A DNA stretch of 64,000 nucleotides. Source: Pseudomonas simiae (GTDB taxonomy: Bacteria > Pseudomonadota > Gammaproteobacteria > Pseudomonadales > Pseudomonadaceae). The position numbers were made by a program, and so were the translations under genes. Below, piece after piece: positions 16,292 to 25,008 of the stretch. How positions within the stretch are numbered: the stretch's first letter is position 1; every line of letters begins with the position of its first letter. The notes beneath the pieces were generated by a model that worked only from the letters and a program-made list of their open reading frames with translations, ran no database searches and was not told the DNA's origin. The stretch lies in contig NZ_FOKB01000014.1 of assembly GCF_900111895.1 (NCBI RefSeq), forward strand, positions 40,802 through 104,801. The letters are read 5' to 3'.

Positions 16292-18211
16292 ATGAATAGC
16301 TGGTTCGGCAACATCAGCGTCAACCTCAAACTGGGCCTGGGCTTCGGCCTGGTGCTTGTCCTCACGTCGATTCTGGCATTGACCGGCTGGACCAGCCTGG
16401 GCGGCCTGATCGACCGCAGTAACTGGATGAGCGATATCACCCAGCTCAACGCGTCGTTGACCAAGCTGCGTATCGTGCGCCTGCAATACATGCTCGCCAA
16501 CGGCGACGAAGCGGTGGCCCAGAACGTACAGACCAACCTGGACGCTTTCGCTGCCCAGCAGCAGAAGCTGATCGACAGCTTCAAGAGCCCGGAAAACCTC
16601 AAGCTGCTCAACGAGCAGAAAGCCATCATCACCGCTTATCAGCAGTCGCTGAACAAAATGCGCGAGGCCTACCGCAACGGCAACGCCTCACGCCAAGTGA
16701 TGGGCGACAAGGCGGATATTGCCAATGCACAGATCAACGCATTGGAAACCAGCGTGAAGCAAATGCCTGACAGTTCGGAACACCTGGCGCAGTTCCAGGC
16801 GGTGGCCGACGCCAAGATGCAATTCCAGTTGGCTCGCTACGAAGTACGCGGCTACACCGGTAACGTCAGCCCGGAGACCGAAGCGCGCGCAGCTGCACAG
16901 ATTGAAAAAGCCATCGCCGGCTTGAAAGACCTCAACGCCACCTTTGGCGCCAGCCAGCAAAGCGCGCTGACCGCATTGGAAACCGCCCTGGGTGCCTACC
17001 GCAGCGCGGTGCAGAACTACAAGGCAGCCAACGCCAACATCGTGACTGCCCGTGCCGAAATGACCACCCAAGGCGCTGATATCGTCACAATCAGCGACAA
17101 ACTGTACGAAATCCAGCTCACTCGCCGCGACGCAGAAAGCGCCCAGGCTCGCAGTCTACAGTTGATCAGCACCTTGCTGGCCTTGCTGGTTGGCGTGATC
17201 GCCGCACTGGTCATCACCCGTCAGATCACCCGCCCGATCCAGGAAACCCTGGCGGTGGTGGAACGCATTGCCTCCGGCGACTTGAGCCACAACATCCAGG
17301 TCACTCGCCGGGACGAACTGGGCGTGCTGCAACAAGGCATCCAGCGCATGGGCACCACCTTGCGTGAATTGATCAGCGGTATTCGCGACGGCGTAACTCA
17401 GATCGCCAGCGCTGCCGAAGAACTGTCGGCCGTCACCGAGCAGACCAGCGCCGGCGTGAACAGCCAGAAGATCGAGACAGATCAGGTCGCCACGGCGATG
17501 CACGAAATGACCGCCACCGTGCAGGAAGTGGCGCGCAACGCGGAGCAAGCTTCCCTGGCCGCCGCCGATGCCGATGGCCAAGCCCGCGCAGGCGACAAGG
17601 TGGTGGCCGAGGCCATCGCCCAGATCGAGCGCCTGGCCGCTGAAGTGGCGCGTTCCACCGACGCCATGACCCACCTGCAACAAGAGAGCAACAAGATCGG
17701 CAGCGTGATGGACGTGATCAAGGCCGTCGCCGAACAGACCAACCTGCTGGCCCTCAACGCGGCGATCGAAGCAGCGCGGGCGGGTGAAGCCGGGCGTGGG
17801 TTTGCCGTGGTGGCTGATGAAGTGCGCGGCCTGGCCCAGCGCACGCAGAAGTCCACCGAGGAAATCGAAGGCCTGGTCGCCGGGTTGCAGAATGGCACCC
17901 AGCAAGTGGCCAATGTGATGAACAACAGCCGTAGCCTCACCGACAGCAGTGTCGAGCTGACCCGCAAGGCCGGCGTGTCGCTGGAGAACATCACGCGTAC
18001 GGTGTCGAATATCCAGTCGATGAACCAGCAGATCGCCGCCGCCGCCGAGCAGCAAAGCGCCGTGGCTGAAGAGATCAGCCGCAGCATTGTGAATGTGCGT
18101 GATGTATCGGAACAGACCGCTACGGCGAGTGACGAGACGGCCAAGTCGAGTGTGGAACTGGCGCGGCTGGGCAGCCAGCTGCAACAGATGGTCAGTCATT
18201 TCCGGGTGTAA
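16292..18211 (+). CDS. Methyl-accepting chemotaxis protein with HBM-type sensor domain (McpS-like)
   Basis: A 639-residue chemoreceptor. It has a first membrane helix at residues 12-32 (GLGFGLVLVLTSILALTGW) and a long all-helical periplasmic domain of about 250 residues rich in Q, N and A, consistent with the helical bimodular (HBM) fold. A second helix follows (LLALLVGVIAALVITRQITR), then a HAMP domain and a cytoplasmic signalling domain with the hairpin tip EQTNLLALNAAIEAARAGEA. HBM receptors such as McpS of P. putida sense TCA-cycle acids, but this ligand is inferred only. The start at 16292 has a GCGGAG ribosome site, and the open upstream extension is non-homologous. Confidence 0.9.
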   Translation: MNSWFGNISVNLKLGLGFGLVLVLTSILALTGWTSLGGLIDRSNWMSDITQLNASLTKLRIVRLQYMLANGDEAVAQNVQTNLDAFAAQQQKLIDSFKSPENLKLLNEQKAIITAYQQSLNKMREAYRNGNASRQVMGDKADIANAQINALETSVKQMPDSSEHLAQFQAVADAKMQFQLARYEVRGYTGNVSPETEARAAAQIEKAIAGLKDLNATFGASQQSALTALETALGAYRSAVQNYKAANANIVTARAEMTTQGADIVTISDKLYEIQLTRRDAESAQARSLQLISTLLALLVGVIAALVITRQITRPIQETLAVVERIASGDLSHNIQVTRRDELGVLQQGIQRMGTTLRELISGIRDGVTQIASAAEELSAVTEQTSAGVNSQKIETDQVATAMHEMTATVQEVARNAEQASLAAADADGQARAGDKVVAEAIAQIERLAAEVARSTDAMTHLQQESNKIGSVMDVIKAVAEQTNLLALNAAIEAARAGEAGRGFAVVADEVRGLAQRTQKSTEEIEGLVAGLQNGTQQVANVMNNSRSLTDSSVELTRKAGVSLENITRTVSNIQSMNQQIAAAAEQQSAVAEEISRSIVNVRDVSEQTATASDETAKSSVELARLGSQLQQMVSHFRV

Positions 18212-18221
18212 GCAACCAAAA

Positions 18222-18249
18222 AGCCGCCTCGGCCTAAACCCAGGCGGCT
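18222..18249 (+). terminator. Hairpin after the chemoreceptor gene
   Basis: AGCCGCCT and AGGCGGCT form an 8-bp stem with a 12-base loop. There is no clear T-run, so termination may be partial. Confidence 0.5.
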
Positions 18250-18359
18250 CCACTTCTCAGACCTTAGCGGTCATCGAAGCTGTCTCGCAGGAACTTCCAG
18301 ACGTGATAAGCACGCAGGCAGTTCACGACGAGGTTCCACGTACGTCGTGCAAACTTAGA

Positions 18360-18365
18360 TATACT
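18360..18365 (+). promoter_or_regulatory. Possible -10 element of a small RNA
   Basis: TATACT, preceded by TAGA, sits about 120 bases before a strong terminator with no gene between. No good -35 is seen, which could suit a sigma-S-type promoter. Confidence 0.35.
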
Positions 18366-18371
18366 CGGCCC

Positions 18372-18511
18372 TCCGTGAGTTAGGCCTTACCTCCAGCGCA
18401 CTTACCGGAACACATGAGCCTTTGGACGCGGGTCATCGCATCTTTGAGACAGCAACCCCAGCCACTAACTGGGATTGCAAAAAAAACCGCCCTACCAAGG
18501 CGGTTTTTTAT
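18372..18511 (+). ncRNA. Candidate small RNA between the chemoreceptor and VOC genes
   Basis: No coding frame with homology covers 18250-18528. A TATACT box at 18360 and an intrinsic terminator at 18480-18511 (AAAAACCGCC and GGCGGTTTTT) bound about 140 bases on the plus strand. The terminator also serves the minus-strand VOC gene, so it is weak evidence alone. I cannot place the sequence in a named family. Comparison with Pseudomonas sRNAs such as RgsA/P16 would settle it. Confidence 0.35.
18480..18511. terminator. Bidirectional intrinsic terminator
   Basis: AAAAACCGCC-CTACCAA-GGCGGTTTTT is a near-perfect stem with T-runs on both strands. It closes the VOC gene on the minus strand and any plus-strand transcript from the left. 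Confidence 0.88.
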
Positions 18512-18528
18512 TGCCTGCGATTTGCCCT

Positions 18529-18897
18529 TCAGCCCTCGCCTTCCTCGACAAACACCACGCGATTCCCGAACGGGTCCTTGATGCTCATCTCCCGCGATCC
18601 CCAAGGTGTTTCCTCAACCCCAGGCTTGGCATACCGATAATCCTTGCCCGCCAACTGCTGCTGATAGGCGTCCACCCCTTGCGCCTGGATCCGCACCGCA
18701 GCACCCGGCGAGGCATCGCCATGATGCTCAGTCAAATGCAGCACACACTCACCCAACGACACCTGCAAATACAGCGGGAAATTCGCCTCGAAACGATGCT
18801 GCCAATCCACCTTGAACCCCAGGAAATCGACGTAGAATTCCAACGCCTTGGCCTCGTCGAAAATCCGCAGGATGGGGGTGACTTTTCCTAAGTGCAT
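18529..18897 (-). CDS. VOC/glyoxalase superfamily protein (bleomycin-resistance-like)
   Basis: A 122-residue vicinal-oxygen-chelate protein with two beta-alpha-beta repeats. The first is VTPILRIFDEAKALEFYVDF with the typical LGFKVDW turn. Later come LHLTEHHGDASPGAAVRIQA and the closing EMSIKDPFGNRVVFVEE. Such proteins bind hydrophobic drugs or act as small metalloenzymes. The ligand is not predictable. The ATG at 18897 (MHLGKVTPIL) matches the family, and the open extension upstream of it does not. Confidence 0.85.
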   Translation of the reverse strand: MHLGKVTPILRIFDEAKALEFYVDFLGFKVDWQHRFEANFPLYLQVSLGECVLHLTEHHGDASPGAAVRIQAQGVDAYQQQLAGKDYRYAKPGVEETPWGSREMSIKDPFGNRVVFVEEGEG

Positions 18898-18926
18898 GGC
18901 GACCGCTCCGTTTAAAAGAGCCCCCA

Positions 18927-20390
18927 CTATAGAGACGAAAAACCCCGACGCAAATCCCCGCTGCGTGCCAGGAAGCGACCCGGCCGCTGACCGTTCGCCT
19001 GCCCCTCGCTGTAGCTCAGCACACCGTTGATCCACACCCCATCAATACCTTCCGCCGCCCGCTGCGGCGCCTTGAAATCTGCCACGTCGCGCACACGCAA
19101 CGGGTCGAACAGCACCAGGTCAGCCCAGTGCCCTTCACGAATCTCCCCGCGCTCAGCCAAGCCAAACCGCGCCGCCGACAACCCGGTCATTTTGTGCACG
19201 GCGGTGTGCAACGGAAACAATCCGATATCCCGGCTGAAATGCCCCAATACCCGTGGAAACGCGCCCCACAAACGCGGATGCGGGAACGGATCCTCGGGCA
19301 ACCCATCCGACCCGACCATCGACAGCGGGTGCGCCAGGATGCGCCGCACATCCGCTTCATCCATCCCGTAATACACCGCGCCTGCCGGTTGTAGCCGACG
19401 TGCTGCGTCCATCAACGAAACATCCCACTCAGCGGCAATATCCTGCAAGTCACGCCCGCTCACTTCCGGATGCGGCGTCGACCAGGTGATGGTGATACGA
19501 AACGCGTCGGTCACCTGCTTGAGGTCCAGGGTCGAGGAACTTGCCGCATAGGGATAGCAGTCGCAGCCCACCGGATGGGTTTTCGCCGCCAGTTCCAGCG
19601 AGGCCAGCAACTGCGGACTACGTCCCCAATTGCCGGCGCCGGCACATTTGAGGTGGGAAATAATCACCGGCACCTTGGCATGCCGGCCGATCAGGAAGGC
19701 TTCGTCCATCGCCTCCAGCACCGGCTCGAACTCACTGCGCAGGTGAGTGGTGTACACCGCACCGAACGCGGTGAGCTCTTCACTCAGTTGCAACACCTCA
19801 TCGGTCTCGGCATTGAACGCACTGGCGTAGGCCAGGCCTGTGGATAAACCGAGGGCGCCGGCTTCGAGACTCTCGTGCAACTGCACGCGCATGGCGGCGA
19901 TTTCATCCGCTGAAGCGGTACGGTGCAGGTCGTCCATATGATTGCTGCGCAGCGCCGTATGACCGATCAGCGCCGCGACGTTGACCGCCGGATGAGCCTT
20001 TTCGACCGCCGCTCGATAGTCGCTGAAACGCGGATAAACAAACGCCGAAGCGCTGCCCAACAGGTTCATCGGGTCCGGCGGATCGCTGCGCAACGTCACT
20101 GGCGACGCACTGATGCCACAGTTGCCGACAATCACCGTAGTCACACCCTGGCTGAGCTTGGGCAGCATCTGCGGCTGGCGGATCACCACCGTGTCATCGT
20201 GGGTGTGCACGTCGATGAAACCCGGTGCCAAGACGCGGCCACTCGCATCGATCTCATGCTCAGCCTGGGCGTTCGACAGGTCGCCAATCGTCTCGATGCG
20301 CCCGTCGCGCAGCCCCACATCGGCTACATAGCCGGGGGTGTTGCTGCCATCAATGATCAGCGCCTGGCGGATCAACGTGTCGTACTTCAT
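18927..20390 (-). CDS. D-aminoacylase / N-acyl-D-amino-acid deacylase
   Basis: A 487-residue amidohydrolase. The metal-binding strand is GFIDVHTHDDTVVIRQ at about residues 63-78. The D-aminoacylase pattern continues with VIVGNCGISASP, YTTHLRSEF and VIISHLKCAGAGNWGRS, and ends with the C-terminal FGLAERGEIREGHWADLVLF. It hydrolyses N-acyl-D-amino acids to the free D-amino acid. The ATG at 20390 was chosen because the frame upstream overlaps the regulator gene. It forms a same-strand cassette with an RpiR regulator (1 bp gap) and a GntP permease, suggesting uptake and use of acylated D-amino acids. Confidence 0.9.
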   Translation of the reverse strand: MKYDTLIRQALIIDGSNTPGYVADVGLRDGRIETIGDLSNAQAEHEIDASGRVLAPGFIDVHTHDDTVVIRQPQMLPKLSQGVTTVIVGNCGISASPVTLRSDPPDPMNLLGSASAFVYPRFSDYRAAVEKAHPAVNVAALIGHTALRSNHMDDLHRTASADEIAAMRVQLHESLEAGALGLSTGLAYASAFNAETDEVLQLSEELTAFGAVYTTHLRSEFEPVLEAMDEAFLIGRHAKVPVIISHLKCAGAGNWGRSPQLLASLELAAKTHPVGCDCYPYAASSSTLDLKQVTDAFRITITWSTPHPEVSGRDLQDIAAEWDVSLMDAARRLQPAGAVYYGMDEADVRRILAHPLSMVGSDGLPEDPFPHPRLWGAFPRVLGHFSRDIGLFPLHTAVHKMTGLSAARFGLAERGEIREGHWADLVLFDPLRVRDVADFKAPQRAAEGIDGVWINGVLSYSEGQANGQRPGRFLARSGDLRRGFSSL

Positions 20391-20391
20391 A

Positions 20392-21252
20392 TCAGTCTCC
20401 AAGCGGCAGGCTGTCGGGGCCGCCGCGATAATCGTCCAGAGCCAGCTTGATCCGGCGCAGGCGCTCTTGGTTGTCGTCTGGCAGGGCCAACGCCAGTTCG
20501 GTGGCGAGCAGGTCGATGGCCAGCAGCAGTCCGTAGCGCGCCGCGGTGGGCTTATAGATAAAACTGGTTTCGGCCGGTTGCAGCGGCAGCAAGACATCCG
20601 CCAACTGCGCCAAGGGGGAATCGGCCAGGGTGATGGCGACGATGCGCGCGTCGTAGTTGCGTGCCAGGGTCACCACGTCGAGCAACTCAGGGGTAAGGCC
20701 AGTCAGGGAGCACACAATCAACGCATGCTCGGGCCCTAGCGTCGCCGCCGTGACGCGCATCATGACCGGGTCATGGCAGGCGGCAATCGGATAACCCAGG
20801 CGCACCAGGCGCACCTGCAACTCATCACTGCACAGACTCGACGGACCGCCCATGCCGAACGCATGGATCATCCGCGCCTTGCCGAGCAAACTCACCGCAT
20901 CGACGAAACTCGCCTGGTTGAACCCCGACAAGTGCTGACGCAACGTCGCCTCGATATCCCCCAGGATCTGCCGGTGAAATGCCGACTGTTCCGGCAACCC
21001 CGCAGGGTCGAGGAAGCGGCTGCCGACTCCACTGGCCTGGGCCAATTGCAGGCGCAAATCCCGCAGATCCCGACACCCCACGCTGCGCGCGAACCGCGAC
21101 AAGGTGGCTGTGCTGACCTCGGCGCGCTGGGACAACTCTTCCAGGCTGGCCGATGCGGCAAACCCCACGTCATTGAGCATCAGCTTGGCGATACGCCCTT
21201 CGCCGGCGCTGAAGGCGTCCTGGCGGGCGCGGATCTGGTAGAGGATGTCCAT
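20392..21252 (-). CDS. MurR/RpiR family transcriptional regulator
   Basis: A 286-residue protein. The N-terminal RpiR helix-turn-helix lies at residues 25-75 (LEELSQRAEVSTATLSRFAR). A SIS sugar-isomerase-like domain follows from about residue 125 (IHAFGMGGPSSLCSDELQVR, ALIVCSLTGLTPELLDVV). SIS domains of this family bind phosphosugars or amino-sugar acids. It sits between the permease and D-aminoacylase genes and presumably controls them. Confidence 0.9.
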   Translation of the reverse strand: MDILYQIRARQDAFSAGEGRIAKLMLNDVGFAASASLEELSQRAEVSTATLSRFARSVGCRDLRDLRLQLAQASGVGSRFLDPAGLPEQSAFHRQILGDIEATLRQHLSGFNQASFVDAVSLLGKARMIHAFGMGGPSSLCSDELQVRLVRLGYPIAACHDPVMMRVTAATLGPEHALIVCSLTGLTPELLDVVTLARNYDARIVAITLADSPLAQLADVLLPLQPAETSFIYKPTAARYGLLLAIDLLATELALALPDDNQERLRRIKLALDDYRGGPDSLPLGD

Positions 21253-21264
21253 GGGGTCTCCGGG

Positions 21265-22614
21265 TTACAAGATGCAGGACAGGCCATAAGTCAGACCGAA
21301 GGCGACCACGGAAATCAGAGTCTCCAGCACGGTCCAGGTCTTGAAGGTCTGGATCACCGTCATATTGAAGTATTCCTTGATCAGCCAGAAGCCGCCGTCG
21401 TTCACGTGGGAAAAGATCACCGAACCCGCGCCAGTGGCCAGCACCAGCAATTCGGGGTGTGGATAACCCAGGCCCATGGCGACAGGTGCCACCACGCCGG
21501 ACGCGGTGGTCATGGCGACGGTGGCCGAGCCCGTGGCAATTCGCATCAACGCGGCAAACAGCCAGCCCATCACCAGTGGCGACAGCTGAAAAGCGTGGGC
21601 CAGGCCGAGAATTTCGTTGGTAACGCCCGCATCCACCAGGATGCGATTCAAACCGCCGCCCGCGCCCACCAACAAGGTGATGCTCGCGGTAGGAGCCAGG
21701 CATTCATTGGTGAATTTGAGGATCGACTCGCGATTGAAACCCTGCGCAATACCCAAGGTCCAGAAACTCACCAATGTCGCCACCAGCAGCGCAATCACCG
21801 AGTTGCCAATGAACAGCAGGAATTGGTTGAAAGCGCTGCCCGGGGAGGAAATCACGTTGGCCCAGCCACCGATCATCATCAGCACCACCGGCAACAGGAT
21901 GGTGCCCATGGTCAGGGTAAAACTCGGCAAGCGGGTACGCGGTTCGCGGTCAATGAACTGACGTTCCAGCGGGTTTTCCGCTGGCAGATGGATACGCGGC
22001 ACGATGAATTTGGCGTAGACAGGGCCTGCAATGATTGCCGTCGGGATACCGATCAGGATCGCATACAGCACGGTCTGCCCCACCGACGCGTTATAGGCCA
22101 GCACCGCCATCATCGCCGCCGGGTGCGGCGGCACCAGTGCATGCACCACCGACAGACCGGCAACCATCGGCAAACCGACCATCAGGATCGATACGCCGAC
22201 CCGCCGCGCCACGGTAAAGGCGATCGGCACCAACAACACAAAGCCCACTTCGAAAAACAGCGGCAGCCCCACCAGAAACGCGATGCAGACCATCGCCCAA
22301 TGCGCGTTGCGCTCGCCAAACCGGTTGATCAGCGTGCGCGCCACCTGCTCGGCACCGCCGGACTCGGCCATCATCTTGCCGAGCATGGTGCCCAGCGCCA
22401 CCACCAGGGCGATATGCCCCAGGGTCTTGCCGACGCCCGCTTCGTAGGAGCCCATGATGGTGTCCGCCGGCATCCCGGCCATCAGTGCCAGGCCGATGGA
22501 CACCAGGGTGATGACGATAAACGGGTTGAGTCGGTAACGTGCGATCAGCACGATCAAAGCAATGATGGCGATGGCAGCGTATGCCAACAGCCCGAAGCCC
22601 GGTGATGCGGCCAT
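21265..22614 (-). CDS. GntP-family permease
   Basis: A 449-residue membrane protein with about 12-14 hydrophobic segments. Family blocks include ALGTMLGKMMAESGGAEQVA, VPPHPAAMMAVLAYNASVGQ, LLVGAGGGLNRILVDAGVTN and IFSHVNDGGFWLIKEYFNMT. GntP members carry gluconate, related sugar acids or D-serine. Next to a D-aminoacylase the natural cargo may be a D-amino acid or its N-acyl form. It is the first gene of the cassette. The start MAASPGFGLLAYAA at 22614 is chosen over an upstream ATG lacking homology. Confidence 0.9.
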   Translation of the reverse strand: MAASPGFGLLAYAAIAIIALIVLIARYRLNPFIVITLVSIGLALMAGMPADTIMGSYEAGVGKTLGHIALVVALGTMLGKMMAESGGAEQVARTLINRFGERNAHWAMVCIAFLVGLPLFFEVGFVLLVPIAFTVARRVGVSILMVGLPMVAGLSVVHALVPPHPAAMMAVLAYNASVGQTVLYAILIGIPTAIIAGPVYAKFIVPRIHLPAENPLERQFIDREPRTRLPSFTLTMGTILLPVVLMMIGGWANVISSPGSAFNQFLLFIGNSVIALLVATLVSFWTLGIAQGFNRESILKFTNECLAPTASITLLVGAGGGLNRILVDAGVTNEILGLAHAFQLSPLVMGWLFAALMRIATGSATVAMTTASGVVAPVAMGLGYPHPELLVLATGAGSVIFSHVNDGGFWLIKEYFNMTVIQTFKTWTVLETLISVVAFGLTYGLSCIL

Positions 22615-22862
22615 GCGGTACTCCTCGGAAAGGGTCACGTCGAATTGGTTGTGAAACTCATAAATCATTACCGAGGAGGATTTTCAATTTTTATGAAAGT
22701 AATTTTCGCCCATGGATAAGCGCTGTCGCGTTGGGATATGCCCGACGTTCGCCGATGAAAATTCGGGGGGTGTTCTTACATGAAGATCAGAGGATGCCGG
22801 AAACTCAAGCGCCGCCATCGAGTCATAGAATGCGCCTCCACTCATGCCCAGGAAAACCGACC

Positions 22863-23243
22863 ATGATTCGCACCTCCCTCGCTGCCAGCGCTATGTTTCT
22901 CGCCCTGTGCGGCACCGCCTCGGCGGCCGATAACGCAGCGTTGAAAAAATGCATGGACAGCGCCAACACGACCGCAGACATGGTCAATTGCAACGCCAAG
23001 GAAGCCAAGGTGCAGGACACGCGTCTGAACAAGGCCTACAAAACCGCCCTCGCCGCCCAGGAAGGCGCGCGCAAGCAGCAACTGCAGGACGTGCAGCGCC
23101 TGTGGATAAAATACCGTGATGCCAATTGCGGCTTCGCAGGCTCCGCGACCGGCGGCACCATCGACCAGGTCAACGGCTCCGCCTGCCTGCTGGACATGAC
23201 CCAGACCCGCGCCCAAGAGCTGGAAGACCTGGTCGGGCCATAA
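22863..23243 (+). CDS. LprI-like (DUF1311) secreted protein
   Basis: A 126-residue protein with a signal peptide (IRTSLAASAMFLALCGTASA, cleavage after about residue 21). The mature part is the LprI domain: CMDSANTTADMVNCNAKEAK, LNKAYKTALAA, and WIKYRDANCGFAGSATGGTI, with four cysteines. Relatives include the mycobacterial lysozyme inhibitor LprI, but most bacterial copies have no tested role. A monocistronic gene followed directly by a REPIN. Confidence 0.85.
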   Translation: MIRTSLAASAMFLALCGTASAADNAALKKCMDSANTTADMVNCNAKEAKVQDTRLNKAYKTALAAQEGARKQQLQDVQRLWIKYRDANCGFAGSATGGTIDQVNGSACLLDMTQTRAQELEDLVGP

Positions 23244-23257
23244 GGAATGGCCCCCCC

Positions 23258-23357
23258 TGTAGGAGCGAGTTTGCTCGCGAAAATCGTCAACGATAACGCG
23301 GATAACCTGAGTGCAGGTGGCGCACTCAAGTCTTTCGCGAGCAAGCTCGCGCCTACA
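23258..23357. repeat. REPIN
   Basis: TGTAGGAGCGAGTTTGCTCG is mirrored by CGAGCAAGCTCGCGCCTACA between convergent genes. Each end carries small changes, so it looks older than the others. Confidence 0.85.
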
Positions 23358-23366
23358 CGTTGGTGT

Positions 23367-24812
23367 TCAGTCGTGGTGAACCTTCGCGCGCTTGAGCAGC
23401 TTCTTGCACCGCTCCGACAGATGCAGCACCCGCAGATGCTTGCCGGCCTTGGTGTAACGCTCACGCAGGGTCATCAACGCGGCAATCGCTGAGTAGTCGA
23501 CAAAGCTCAGGTGACGGCAATCCAGCGTCACCTGGGCCGGGTCGTTGGCCGGGTCGAACTGGTTCAGGAACGGCGTGGTCGAGGCGAAGAACAACGTGCC
23601 ATGCAGGCGATAGAGCTTGCTGCCATCGGCTTCCAGGTGCTCATCCGCATACAGCTCTCGCGCTTGTTGCCAGGCGAAATTCAACGCCGCAATCACAATC
23701 CCGCACAACACCGCCGTGGCCAGATCGGTGAACACGGTGATGACCGTCACCGCGAGAATCACCAGCACATCATTGACCGGCACCTTGTTGATCACCCGCA
23801 AGGAGGCCCAGGCGAAGGTCTGCTGGGACACCACGAACATCACGCCCACCAGCGCCGCCAACGGAATGCGCTCGATAAACGGCGACAGAAACAGAATGAA
23901 CAACAGGATCATCACCCCGGCAAACACGCCGGACAAACGCCCGCGTCCGCCGGAGCTGAGGTTGATCACAGTTTGCCCGATCATTGCGCAGCCGCCCATG
24001 CCGCCGAACAGGCCGGAGACCATATTCGCCGCGCCGAGGGCCACGCTTTCGCGGTCGGGGTAGCCGCGGCTCTCGGTGATTTCGTCGGTGAGGTTGAGGG
24101 TGAGCAGGGTTTCCAGCAAGCCGACCATGGCCATCAGGAACGCATAGGGCGCGATGATGCCGAGGGTTTCCAGGGTCCAGGGAATCTGCGGCAGGGAGAA
24201 GGTCGGCAGGCCGCCGGCGATGTGGGCCATGTCGCCCAACGTGCGGGTCGGCAAGCCCAGCAGGTACACCGCCAGGCCCACGCCAAGGATCGCCACCAAC
24301 GCGGGCGGCACGGCGCGGGTGATGCGCGGCAGCAGGTAGACAATGGCCATGGTCACCAGCACCAGGCCGATCATCACGTACAGCGGCGTGCCGCTGAGCC
24401 ACTGTTCACCGCTCTTGAAATGTTCCAACTGCGCCAAGGCAATGATGATCGCCAGGCCGTTGACGAACCCCAGCATCACCGGATGCGGCACCATGCGCAC
24501 CAGCTTGCCCAGGCGCAGCAGGCCGAAGGCGACCATGATCAGACCGCCCAGCAACACCGTCGCCAACAGGTATTCCACACCGTGCTGCACCACCAGCGCC
24601 ACGATTACCACTGCCATCGAGCCCGCCGCACCGGACACCATGCCGGGGCGGCCGCCGAACAACGCGGTCAGTGTGCAGATGATAAAGGCGCCGTAGAGCC
24701 CCATCAGCGGGTTGAGGTGGGCCACCAGGGCAAAGGCGATGCATTCGGGCAGCAATGCAAAAGACGTGGTGAGGCCGGCCAGGGCATCGGCGCGCAGACG
24801 GGTGAGGTTCAT
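23367..24812 (-). CDS. SulP family inorganic anion transporter
   Basis: A 481-residue protein. The SulP transport domain has about 12 membrane segments, starting ALAGLTTSFALLPECIAFAL, with GAAGSMAVVIVALVVQHG and GGMGGCAMIGQTVINLSSGG. A C-terminal STAS domain runs from about residue 390 (VTLDCRHLSFVDYSAIAALM). Members carry sulfate, bicarbonate or dicarboxylates. The substrate is unknown here. The start MNLTRLRADALAGL at 24812 matches relatives. The open frame upstream of it crosses repeat DNA and is not coding. Confidence 0.9.
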   Translation of the reverse strand: MNLTRLRADALAGLTTSFALLPECIAFALVAHLNPLMGLYGAFIICTLTALFGGRPGMVSGAAGSMAVVIVALVVQHGVEYLLATVLLGGLIMVAFGLLRLGKLVRMVPHPVMLGFVNGLAIIIALAQLEHFKSGEQWLSGTPLYVMIGLVLVTMAIVYLLPRITRAVPPALVAILGVGLAVYLLGLPTRTLGDMAHIAGGLPTFSLPQIPWTLETLGIIAPYAFLMAMVGLLETLLTLNLTDEITESRGYPDRESVALGAANMVSGLFGGMGGCAMIGQTVINLSSGGRGRLSGVFAGVMILLFILFLSPFIERIPLAALVGVMFVVSQQTFAWASLRVINKVPVNDVLVILAVTVITVFTDLATAVLCGIVIAALNFAWQQARELYADEHLEADGSKLYRLHGTLFFASTTPFLNQFDPANDPAQVTLDCRHLSFVDYSAIAALMTLRERYTKAGKHLRVLHLSERCKKLLKRAKVHHD

Positions 24813-24910
24813 GAAGTACCAGGGTAATGCGGAAGATAAGGCGGGGAATGGTACGGAATTGAGGGAGGTGGGGCTAGTAATGTGTAACATCAGGTAAACC
24901 GAATCGCCGC

Positions 24911-24985
24911 CATCGCAGGCAAGCCCGGCCCCCACATTTGATGTGTGAACACAGTCCAATGTGGGAGCTGGCTTGCCTGCGAAGG
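24911..24985. repeat. REPIN (reversed arm order)
   Basis: GCAGGCAAGCCCGGCCCCCACA comes first and TGTGGGAGCTGGCTTGCCTGCG second, so the conserved ends face the centre, opposite to all other pairs in the window. It may be two single REPs side by side. Confidence 0.75.
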
Positions 24986-25008
24986 CGCACCGCGGTCTTA
25001 AGCGAACA

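Noticed and set aside
20773..22605. Long plus-strand open frame of about 610 codons
   Set aside because: It is antisense to the RpiR and GntP genes, is rich in Q, H and R, and shows no domain. It is a GC-rich shadow.
23511..24827. Long plus-strand open frame antisense to the SulP gene
   Set aside because: Low-complexity H/Q/R composition without homology, while the minus-strand SulP is clear.
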